DNA of 20,808 nucleotides, taken from DAHUYF01 sp052143095 (lineage in GTDB: Bacteria; Pseudomonadota; Alphaproteobacteria; ATCC43930; CGMCC-115725). Below are positions 8,254 to 14,186 of this stretch, piece after piece (within the stretch, counting starts at the first letter, position 1; every line of letters starts with the position of its first letter). The stretch lies in the NCBI GenBank assembly GCA_052143095.1, contig JBKQTR010000194.1, positions 1 through 20,808 of the forward strand, in the 5' to 3' direction. The position numbers and the translations under genes were made by a program. The notes below the pieces were generated by a model, which saw nothing but the letters and a program-made list of their open reading frames with translations, had not been told where the DNA came from and did not search any database.

Positions 8254-8786
8254 GCGCTCCCGCCCGGCCGCGCCCATGCCGCGGCGTCGCCGCCGGCGAA
8301 CACCGCCAATCTGGCGCCGGGCGCCGTCTCGGTGATGGCATCCAGCCACGCGCCCCGGCATTCCGGTCGGGCGACGATCATGACTGTCACTCGGCCGCGG
8401 CATGCCTCCGCAGCCGCAGAGCCGAAGTGCTCGGCCTCTGGCGTCACCGTGACGAGCAGCACATCGTCAGCCACGGCCAACAGCGCGGCGCAGTGCGAAT
8501 CAAATACCGACGGTCCGCCACCGGCCATATCGGCGATGGCGACGAGAAGGCCCGGCGGATCGGGCGCGGGGACGGCGATGCTGCCGCCCTCCGGACAGAT
8601 GACGGCCAGGGCGAGCCCGGCGACCGCCACGGCGGTGAAGATCGGCTTCACCGAGGCCGGCGCCACCGACGCCAGTTCGGCGGCGTCTTCCGGCGAGCAG
8701 CGCACGCGGTCGAGCGACTGGAGCGCGGCGGCGACCTGATCGAGTAGACCCGGCGCGAGCGCCGGCGCCTCGCGATCGGCGGTCAC
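8250..8786 (-). CDS. Hypothetical protein, 178 aa
   Basis: The GTG start at 8786 overlaps the stop of the upstream HTH gene (GTGA), and the stop overlaps the next start (ATGA). An N-terminal helical part (LLDQVAAALQSLDRV, PEDAAELASVAPASVKPIF) precedes a run of alternating hydrophobic strands and helices (AVAGLALAVICPEGG, GLLVAIADMAGGG, DDVLLVTVTPEAEHFG, GRVTVMIVARPEC). This resembles a Rossmann-like alpha/beta fold. No Walker motif is seen, so it is not a ParA despite lying upstream of the parB-like gene. No family recognised. Confidence 0.75.
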   Translation of the reverse strand: MTADREAPALAPGLLDQVAAALQSLDRVRCSPEDAAELASVAPASVKPIFTAVAVAGLALAVICPEGGSIAVPAPDPPGLLVAIADMAGGGPSVFDSHCAALLAVADDVLLVTVTPEAEHFGSAAAEACRGRVTVMIVARPECRGAWLDAITETAPGARLAVFAGGDAAAWARPGGSA

Positions 8787-8992
8787 TGCACCGGCTCGCC
8801 GCGGAGCCACGCGAGCCCGTCGGAGGTGAGAATAAGCGTCTTGCCCCCGACCTTCCTCATGCGCAGGCGCCCGGCTGCGGCTTCCGCGTATAGGTGGCTG
8901 CGGCTGGTGCTGGTGAGCCGCGCCCACTCGCTGATCGGATATGCGATCCGGTCGAGATTTAGCGCCGCGGGCTGAGAGGTGCTGCTGTCCAT
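8783..8992 (-). CDS. Small HTH (excisionase-like) protein, 69 aa, first gene of the coupled cassette
   Basis: The core YPISEWARLTSTSRSHLYAE plus GRLRMRKVGGKTLILTSDGLAWL is the HTH_17 layout: HTH, then wing, then a helix ending in a Trp. The ATG at 8992 is preferred over an extension to 9052 because GGAGCGAGGA lies directly before it. It is the third small HTH of this type in the element and the promoter-proximal gene of the five-gene overlapping cassette, so autoregulation is plausible. A 7-bp hairpin lies just upstream. Confidence 0.8.
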   Translation of the reverse strand: MDSSTSQPAALNLDRIAYPISEWARLTSTSRSHLYAEAAAGRLRMRKVGGKTLILTSDGLAWLRGEPVQ

Positions 8993-9010
8993 GGTCCTCG
9001 CTCCAATCCG

Positions 9011-9030
9011 GGCCGCCGACATTGGCGGCC
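9011..9030 (-). promoter_or_regulatory. Hairpin in the leader of the coupled cassette
   Basis: GGCCGCC (9011-9017) and GGCGGCC (9024-9030) form a perfect 7-bp stem with a 6-base loop, 18 bases upstream of the first gene's ATG and just before its Shine-Dalgarno. It could be a dimeric regulator site or an RNA hairpin affecting initiation. Confidence 0.45.
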
Positions 9031-9373
9031 TCACGAGGACAGACAACTTCACTCAAGCCGCTGGGCGGTCAACAAGGGAATTTTTTGCGAGCGGATGGAT
9101 CGGCTGGCGGCGATGATCTTTGAGGATGTTTGATGATTTCCCAGCATCTGCGATTACCCAGCGGACCCGAATTTGTCCCTGTTAGTGCCGCTGCCTGCGA
9201 CGCCCTGCCGCACCCCTGTGGCGCTGATCGCGGCGGAGGGGCGTTACGGCCAGCACAACCGCCAGCACGCGATACGGCGCCATGATCAAGGCGAGGGGAT
9301 CCGCGGTTCCCGTGGCATCGCACAACATCACAGAGCGTGATGACGTGCTGGATCGCGGGTCTACGCCGGTGCG

Positions 9374-9389
9374 CCGAGTCGCGGCTCGG
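9374..9389 (-). terminator. Weak hairpin just after the integrase stop
   Basis: CCGAG-tcgcgg-CTCGG lies 6 bases beyond the integrase stop on the minus strand. The stem is only 5 bp and no T tract follows, so termination here is doubtful and the integrase transcript may read into the cassette. Confidence 0.25.
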
Positions 9390-9395
9390 TCGTTC

Positions 9396-10688
9396 TCAGC
9401 CGGCCGCCGCGCCGATCGCCACCACCAAGCCGCTCTCCGGCGCCGGATTGGCACACCAGGTCGCCCAGGCCCGCATGAGCTGGCGCCTCTTCTCGAAGAG
9501 ATCGGTGCGGCGGTATGCCTGTTCGACGGCATCGCCGATACTATGGGCGAGCGCCTGCTCTGCGACTTCACGCGGAAAGGACGTGCGCTCCTCCGTCCAG
9601 GTGCGAAACGTCGCCCGGAATCCGTGCGGGGTAACGTCGGTGCGGCCCATGCGCCGGCGCATGAGCATGAACAGCGCCATGTCATGGAGGTGCCCGCCAC
9701 GTTTCCCTGGGAAAACATACTCATCTCCCTCCTGCCTCCCCTCGGCCATGCGCCTGAGTATCGCCAGCGCCGGCTCGCTGAGCGGGATGCGATGCTCGCG
9801 GCCAGCCTTTATCCTGCCGGGCGGGATCACCCATAGGGCCGCGTCCAGGTCGATCTCAGCCCAGCGGGCGCCGAGGACTTCGCCGGTACGGGCCGCGCAC
9901 AGGATCGCGAATTCTAGCGCGGCAGCGTCGATACCATTCTGCCGGCGCAACTCCTCCATGAAGCCGCCTATCTCGGCGTGGGGCATAGCGGCGTGATGCT
10001 CGACGCGCGCGACCTTCCTGCGCGCGGGCAAGAGGTTTTCAAGGTGGCCGCGCCAGCGGGCCGGGCAATCGCCTTTGCGATAGCCGCGCGCCGTCGCCCA
10101 GTCGAGGACAGACTCGATCCGACCGCGGACCCGTGATGCCGTCTCTGTCCGCGCCGTCCACAATGTGCCAGCGGGGTTGCCCTTCGCGGCGGGAACGGAT
10201 TGCTCGAGCACCCGCATGACGAGCCCGGTGTCGATGTCCTGCACCGGCACGTCGCCGAAGACGCCGTAGACATAGGTCTCGAGCGTGACACGCCATTGAC
10301 TGCCGTGTTTGGCATTGCGCCATGCGGGCTGGTGCGACGATATATAGAGTTCGGCGGCGGCACGGAATGTCACGCCTCTCGCCTGCTCGAGCTGCGCCGC
10401 CAGCTTCGCTGCCCGGCGCTCGGCAAGAGGATCTTTACCGGCCCAGCGCTGGCGCCGGCATTCCGCCACCGCCAGGCGCGCATCGGCGAGGCTGACGACG
10501 CTGGCCGGGCCGATGCCCATCCAATGCTCGCGGCCGTTGAGCTTGTAGCGGTACAGCCATGATTTCGATCCGGTCTTGGTGACCCTCAAAAACAGGCCGG
10601 CGCCATCATGGTGGTAGCCCGGCTTCGTGATAGTCGCTACCCTGCGAGTCGACAACCTCCCGATCTCACGTGACGGCTTCGATGTCAT
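9396..10688 (-). CDS. int: P4-type tyrosine integrase, 430 aa
   Basis: A site-specific tyrosine recombinase that integrates and excises the element. An N-terminal DUF4102-like arm-binding part (about 10-95, DGAGLFLRVTKTGSKSWLYR, then GREHWMGIG and SLADAR) is followed by a SAM-like core-binding domain (about 105-205) and the catalytic domain. Catalytic residues visible are R267 (ARTGE), K294 (IKAGREHRIPL), H355 and R358 (HGFRATFRTW), H382 (AHSIG) and the nucleophile Y392 (AYRR). The set is complete, so the enzyme should be active. The ATG at 10688 is chosen because the upstream extension is not protein-like and GAGGGG precedes the ATG closely. A promoter is visible upstream. Its position next to the chromosomal argD gene marks the element edge. 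Confidence 0.95.
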   Translation of the reverse strand: MTSKPSREIGRLSTRRVATITKPGYHHDGAGLFLRVTKTGSKSWLYRYKLNGREHWMGIGPASVVSLADARLAVAECRRQRWAGKDPLAERRAAKLAAQLEQARGVTFRAAAELYISSHQPAWRNAKHGSQWRVTLETYVYGVFGDVPVQDIDTGLVMRVLEQSVPAAKGNPAGTLWTARTETASRVRGRIESVLDWATARGYRKGDCPARWRGHLENLLPARRKVARVEHHAAMPHAEIGGFMEELRRQNGIDAAALEFAILCAARTGEVLGARWAEIDLDAALWVIPPGRIKAGREHRIPLSEPALAILRRMAEGRQEGDEYVFPGKRGGHLHDMALFMLMRRRMGRTDVTPHGFRATFRTWTEERTSFPREVAEQALAHSIGDAVEQAYRRTDLFEKRRQLMRAWATWCANPAPESGLVVAIGAAAG

Positions 10689-10743
10689 GCCCCTCGTCCT
10701 CTGCCGCCCTCGGCCTACGTTCCAGCCTACACCGCTGCACCGG

Positions 10744-10772
10744 ATTGTACCGGACGCCGGCGAACGGGTAAA
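10744..10772 (-). promoter_or_regulatory. Candidate sigma-70 promoter of int
   Basis: On the minus strand, TTTACC (10772-10767) and TACAAT (10749-10744) are separated by exactly 17 bases, placing a start about 50 bases before the int ATG. A direct repeat ACCGGA-ttgt-ACCGGA (10739-10754) overlaps the -10 box and could be a binding site for a regulator. Confidence 0.55.
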
Positions 10773-10850
10773 GACACGCGATACAGGAAATGGCCGCGAA
10801 ATGGGCGCTTCTCGCAGCAGCGGCGGACACTGCCGGATGGCGCTGGACGC

Positions 10851-10879
10851 TTGACAGGTGGATATCGCCTCCGCATACT
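10851..10879 (+). promoter_or_regulatory. Candidate promoter of the argD leader and argDF
   Basis: A perfect TTGACA (10851-10856) is followed after 17 bases by CATACT (10874-10879, 4 of 6 matches to TATAAT). Transcription would start near 10886, about 55 bases before the leader ORF. It points away from the mobile element into the arginine genes. Confidence 0.6.
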
Positions 10880-10941
10880 CCCCGGCTTCCCCTGGCGGCG
10901 GGTCGCTACCGTGGCGCGCAGGCGGGGGAGTGGAGCGGATC

Positions 10942-11016
10942 ATGCAGCGCGAAAACCGCCGGCTCGGCCGGCTCGAGAGGGAGAGGCGGACGGCGCCGCG
11001 ACGGCGACGACGATAG
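10942..11016 (+). CDS. Putative arginine-rich leader peptide upstream of argD (24 codons)
   Basis: The ORF begins at ATG 10942 with GGAG six bases upstream (10932-10935) and ends at TAG 11014-11016, 56 bases before argD. It starts MQRENRRLGR, and 12 of its 24 residues are arginine. The last five codons are all Arg: CGA CGG CGA CGA CGA. In total it uses CGA four times and AGG twice, codons I do not find in argD or argF, which use CGC, CGG and occasional CGT. Leader peptides rich in the regulated amino acid, with a codon run near the end, are the classic sign of ribosome-mediated attenuation (his, leu, trp). The position in front of argD fits arginine sensing. The alternative is chance enrichment of CGN in GC-rich non-coding DNA. 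Confidence 0.55.
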   Translation: MQRENRRLGRLERERRTAPRRRRR

Positions 11017-11072
11017 GCGGTCGTTCTTCCGATCCCCTATTCCCTCACAGCTTTTCGCGCAGGAGAGACTCC
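10942..11072 (+). promoter_or_regulatory. Candidate arginine-responsive leader RNA of argDF
   Basis: Besides the leader ORF, the RNA has a 9-base complementarity between GCGCGAAAA (10947-10955, leader codons 2-5) and TTTTCGCGC (11052-11060), directly before the argD Shine-Dalgarno AGGAG (11061-11065). A nested pairing GAGGGA (10977-10982) with TCCCTC (11041-11046) is also possible. A short ACGAC/GTCGT hairpin spans the leader stop, and GGAG-aga-CTCC could close the Shine-Dalgarno itself. There is no U tract before argD, so control of translation initiation looks more likely than an intrinsic terminator. The structure is inferred by eye. Confidence 0.4.
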
Positions 11073-12245
11073 GTGATTCCAGCCGTTTTACCGACCTATG
11101 CTCGGGCCGATCTGTCGTTCGAGCGGGGCGAGGGCGCCTATCTCTTCACCGGCTCCGGCAAGAAGTATCTCGACTTCACCAGCGGCGTCGCCGTCACCGC
11201 GCTGGGCCATTGCCATCCGTATCTCATCAAGCGGCTGACCGAGCAGGCGCAGAAGCTCTGGCATTGCTCCAACCTGTTCCAGGTGGCGGGCCAGCAGAAG
11301 GTTGCCCGGCGCCTCATCGACCACTCCTTCGCCGACAGCGTCTTTTTCTGCAATTCCGGCGCCGAGGCGGTGGAATGCGCCATCAAGGTGGCGCGCAAAT
11401 ACCAGGCCGAGACCGGCCATCCCGAGAAATCCCGGCTCATCGCCTGTACCGGCTCCTTCCACGGGCGCACGCTCGCGACGCTCGCCGCTGCCGGCAACGA
11501 GAAGTATCTCAAGGGATTCGGCCCGCCCGCGCCGGGCTTCGACCATGTCTCCTTCGGCAATCTCAACGAGATGCGTGCCAAGGTCGGCAAGGAGACCGCC
11601 GGCATCCTGGTCGAGCCGGTGCAGGGCGAGGGCGGGCTTGCTAGCGCGCCGGAGGGCTATCTCGGGGGCTTGCGTGCGATCTGCGACGAGTTCGGCCTGG
11701 TGCTGGTCTATGACGAGGTGCAATGCGGCATGGGCCGCACCGGCAAGCTCTTCGCCCATGAATGGGAAGGGGTGCCGCCGGACGTGCTCGCCACCGCCAA
11801 GGCGCTGGGCGGCGGCTTCCCGGTCGGCGCTTGCCTCGTCACCGAGCGCGCCGCGGTCGGCATGACCCCCGGGACCCACGGCTCGACCTTCGGCGGCAAT
11901 CCGCTCGCCATGGCGGTGGCCGATGCGGTGCTCGACATCATGCTCGCGCCGGGATTCTTCGAGAGCGTCGACCGCATGGCGGGCCTGCTGCGCCGGCGGC
12001 TCGAGACGCTCGCCGGCAAATATCAAGGGATCTTCGCCGAGGTGCGCGGCAAGGGCCTGCTGGTCGGCGTCAAATGCGTCGTCCCCAACACCGAGATGGT
12101 CGAGCGGCTGCGCAACAACGGCCTTCTCGTCGCCGGCGCCGGCGAGAACGTCGTGCGGCTGCTGCCGCCGCTCATCGTCAATGAGGGCCACATCGAGGAG
12201 GCGATGGGCATCATCGAGGGCGTGGCGCGGCAATGGACGCCGTGA
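11073..12245 (+). CDS. argD: Acetylornithine aminotransferase
   Basis: A PLP-dependent class III aminotransferase of 390 residues, normal for ArgD. It converts N-acetylglutamate semialdehyde to N-acetylornithine in arginine synthesis and often also serves lysine synthesis. Visible features are NSGAEAVECAIKVAR (94-108), GSFHGRT (127-133), EPVQGEGG (181-188), YDEVQCGMGRTG (213-224, PLP-binding D214) and the PLP lysine K243 in ATAKALGGGFPVGA. The GTG at 11073 is chosen because AGGAG lies 7 bases upstream and the family's usual N-terminus (AVLPTYARADLSFERGEG) starts there. argF overlaps its end by 13 bases. Confidence 0.97.
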   Translation: MIPAVLPTYARADLSFERGEGAYLFTGSGKKYLDFTSGVAVTALGHCHPYLIKRLTEQAQKLWHCSNLFQVAGQQKVARRLIDHSFADSVFFCNSGAEAVECAIKVARKYQAETGHPEKSRLIACTGSFHGRTLATLAAAGNEKYLKGFGPPAPGFDHVSFGNLNEMRAKVGKETAGILVEPVQGEGGLASAPEGYLGGLRAICDEFGLVLVYDEVQCGMGRTGKLFAHEWEGVPPDVLATAKALGGGFPVGACLVTERAAVGMTPGTHGSTFGGNPLAMAVADAVLDIMLAPGFFESVDRMAGLLRRRLETLAGKYQGIFAEVRGKGLLVGVKCVVPNTEMVERLRNNGLLVAGAGENVVRLLPPLIVNEGHIEEAMGIIEGVARQWTP

Positions 12246-13162
12246 CGGCGGCCAAGAGCGTGGCGGCGCCGCGGCATTTTCTCGATCTCGATCGCGTCGA
12301 TGCGCCGGAGCTGCGGCGCATCCTCGATCGCGGCCTCGCCTACAAGCGCGGCGTCGACCGCTCGCAGCCGCTCAAGGGCAAGATGCTGGCGATGATCTTC
12401 GAGAAGCCCTCGACGCGCACGCGGCTCTCCTTCGAGGTGGCGATGAAGCAGCTCGGCGGCGATTGCGTCGTGATGTCGTCGAGCGACAGCCAGCTGTCGC
12501 GCGGCGAGACCGCCGCCGACACCGCGCGCGTGCTGTCGCGCTATGTCGACGCCATCATGATCCGCACCACCCAGGCGGCGAAGCTCGAGGAGCTCGCGCA
12601 TTACGCCACGGTGCCGGTGATCAACGGCCTCACCGATGCCAGCCATCCCTGCCAGCTCATGGCCGATGTCATGACGCTCGAGGAGCACAAAGGCGCCGCC
12701 GCCGGCAAGATCGTCGCTTGGAGCGGCGACGGCAACAACGTGGCGGTGAGCTGGATGCATGCGGCGGTGCGCTTCGATTTCGAGCTGCGGCTCGCCTGTC
12801 CGGCCGAACTGTCGCCGCCGCGGCGCGTCCTCGACTGGGCGCGCGCCCAGGGCGGGCGCGTGCGGCTCACCACCGATCCCGAGGATGCCGCCGCCGGCGC
12901 CGATTGCCTGGTCACCGACACCTGGGTGTCGATGGGGGTTGAAGCCAATGTCAACCGGCACAACATGCTCGCTCCCTACCGCGTCGATGAGCGGCTGATG
13001 GCCAAGGCGAAGCCCGGCGCCATCTTCATGCACTGCCTGCCGGCCAAGCGCGGCGAGGAAGTGACCGCCGGCGTCATCGACGGTCCGCAATCGGTGGTGT
13101 GGGACGAGGCCGAGAATCGGCTGCACGCGCAGAAGGGCATCCTCACCTGGTGCCTCGCCTGA
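12233..13162 (+). CDS. argF: Ornithine carbamoyltransferase
   Basis: This 309-residue enzyme forms citrulline from ornithine and carbamoyl phosphate. The carbamoyl-phosphate loop STRTR (60-64), the HPCQ motif (in DASHPCQLMAD), the ornithine-binding SMG motif (DTWVSMG) and the catalytic HCLP (FMHCLPAKRGEEV) are all present, so the enzyme is complete. The ATG at 12233 lies inside the last codons of argD, which indicates co-transcription and probable translational coupling. argD-argF-hslO is a common alphaproteobacterial order. Confidence 0.97.
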   Translation: MDAVTAAKSVAAPRHFLDLDRVDAPELRRILDRGLAYKRGVDRSQPLKGKMLAMIFEKPSTRTRLSFEVAMKQLGGDCVVMSSSDSQLSRGETAADTARVLSRYVDAIMIRTTQAAKLEELAHYATVPVINGLTDASHPCQLMADVMTLEEHKGAAAGKIVAWSGDGNNVAVSWMHAAVRFDFELRLACPAELSPPRRVLDWARAQGGRVRLTTDPEDAAAGADCLVTDTWVSMGVEANVNRHNMLAPYRVDERLMAKAKPGAIFMHCLPAKRGEEVTAGVIDGPQSVVWDEAENRLHAQKGILTWCLA

Positions 13163-13199
13163 GCGGCGTCCGGCGCCGCCCCCAGTTAAGGTGCCGACG

Positions 13200-14123
13200 A
13201 TGCCGAGCGTGCGTTCCGACGATTTTATCCAGCCCTTCCAGATCGATGCCTCGGGGCTGCGCGGCCGGCTGGTGCGGCTCGGTCCGCTGCTCCACGAGAT
13301 CCTGACGCGCCATGCCTATCCCGAGCCGGTGGCGGCGCTGTTGGGCGAGGCGATCGCGCTCGCCGCGGCGCTGGCCGGCGCGCTCAAATATGACGGCGTC
13401 TTCACGCTGCAGACCAAGGGCGACGGGCCGGTCCATCTGCTGGTCGCCGACGTCACCAGCGCGGGCGCGGTGCGCGGCTATGCGCAGTTCGACCCGGCGA
13501 AGCTCGCCAAGGCGGCGGCGCAAGGCGGCGCCGGCGGCGCGGTGCCGCGCCTCCTGGGCGCGGGCTATCTCGCCTTCACCGTCGATCAGGGTGAGCATTC
13601 CGACCGCTACCAGGGCATCGTCGAGCTGCAGGGCGCGAGCCTCGCCGACTGCGCGCATCACTACTTCCGCCAATCGGAGCAGGTCGAGGCCGGATTGAAG
13701 GTGGCGGTGGCGCGCGTCGCCGATGCCGACGGCGTGAAGCGCTGGCGCGGCGGCAGCCTGATGGTGCAGCGCCTGCCGCCCGACGAGGACGCGGCGGCGC
13801 AGCAGGAGGCGGCGGAAGATGGCTGGCGCCGCGCCGTGATCCTGATGAGTTCCAGCACCTCGGCGGAGCTGGTCGATCCCGCGCTCGCCCCCGAGGCGCT
13901 GCTGCTCCGCCTGTTCCACGAGGATGGCGTGCGCGTCTATCGCCGCCATGATCTCGCTGCGCGCTGCCGCTGCTCGCGCGAGCGTGTCGAGACGGTGCTG
14001 CGCATGCTGCCGCAAGACGAGCTCGCGGCGATGAAGGTCGACGGCAGGATCACCGTCACTTGTCAGTTCTGCAGCGCCGCCTATGGCTTCGGCGAGGACG
14101 ACATCCACGCGCTGACCGAATAG
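13200..14123 (+). CDS. hslO: Redox-regulated chaperone Hsp33
   Basis: A holdase activated by oxidation and unfolding, about 307 residues. The N-terminal chaperone domain includes DDFIQPFQID and GDGPVHLLVADVTSAGAVRGYA. The C-terminal zinc site has all four cysteines: CRC (C256, C258) and CQFC (C288, C291), counted from the ATG. The ATG at 13200 has AAGG about 9 bases upstream. A GTG at 13191 in the same frame would add three residues and cannot be excluded. It lies 37 bases after argF and ends at the inverted repeat, which overlaps its stop codon by one base. Confidence 0.95.
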   Translation: MPSVRSDDFIQPFQIDASGLRGRLVRLGPLLHEILTRHAYPEPVAALLGEAIALAAALAGALKYDGVFTLQTKGDGPVHLLVADVTSAGAVRGYAQFDPAKLAKAAAQGGAGGAVPRLLGAGYLAFTVDQGEHSDRYQGIVELQGASLADCAHHYFRQSEQVEAGLKVAVARVADADGVKRWRGGSLMVQRLPPDEDAAAQQEAAEDGWRRAVILMSSSTSAELVDPALAPEALLLRLFHEDGVRVYRRHDLAARCRCSRERVETVLRMLPQDELAAMKVDGRITVTCQFCSAAYGFGEDDIHALTE

Positions 14124-14181
14124 TTGTCAGTCATCAGTTGTCAGTTCTGTAGCTGACAACTGACAACTGATGACTGACAAC
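14123..14181. repeat. Perfect 24-bp inverted repeat between convergent operons (bidirectional terminator or dispersed palindromic element)
   Basis: The left arm 14123-14146 begins gttgtcagtcatcag and the right arm 14158-14181 is its exact reverse complement, with an 11-base spacer (ctgtagctgac). The arms are themselves repetitive (gttgtcagt occurs twice per arm). Base composition is clearly less GC-rich than both neighbours. It fills almost the entire gap between hslO and the ABC ATPase stop. Position suggests termination for both operons, but there is no long T tract. The internal repetition suggests a dispersed repeat family. Confidence 0.85.
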
Positions 14182-14186
14182 TCAGC

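Larger units (their letters stand above)
8993..9395. other. Intergenic region between integrase and cassette
   Basis: About 400 bases hold no convincing gene. They contain a perfect hairpin (9011-9030), an imperfect tandem motif gatgatctttgaggatgtttgatgattt split around 9112-9139, and a 6-bp inverted repeat CATCAC-agagc-GTGATG (9326-9342). Both motifs could be regulator sites for the HTH proteins. A minus-strand TTGACC is present near 9070, but no good -10 box follows it, so the cassette promoter is not located with confidence. A 33-codon minus-strand ORF ending at 9182 was not accepted. Confidence 0.5.
1..10850. mobile_element. Right-hand part of an integrated mobile element (P4-like satellite or island), left end outside the window
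   Basis: A run of minus-strand genes carries the hallmarks of an integrated replicating element: a P4-type tyrosine integrase at the right edge, three small HTH/AlpA-like regulators, a ParB-like protein, a Toprim primase-helicase, a CoiA-like nuclease and an iterated-repeat region. No structural phage gene, relaxase, type IV secretion gene or ParA is visible. The right boundary is inferred to lie between the integrase promoter (about 10772) and the argD promoter (about 10851), where the gene content switches to chromosomal arginine genes. No tRNA gene and no att repeat pair could be identified by eye, so the ends are not proven. The left end is beyond base 1. Confidence 0.72.

Noticed and set aside
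8250..8786. ParA-type ATPase paired with the parB-like gene
   Set aside because: No Walker A (KGGxGK[ST]) or Walker B motif is present in the 178-aa protein.
9182..9284. Minus-strand 33-codon ORF (MAPYRVLAVVLAV...)
   Set aside because: It has a short hydrophobic start followed by Arg-rich low-complexity sequence, no clear ribosome binding site and no context.
1..10850. CRISPR array or classical toxin-antitoxin pair in the element
   Set aside because: No regularly spaced repeats with unique spacers were seen, and the small genes are HTH_17-type regulators without a recognisable toxin partner.
10689..11072. tRNA gene as integration target next to the integrase
   Set aside because: No GGTTCRAATCC-like T-loop or cloverleaf arms were found on either strand.
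11088..13126. Minus-strand open frames opposite argD and argF
   Set aside because: His/Ala/Asp-rich shadow translations of the two enzyme genes.
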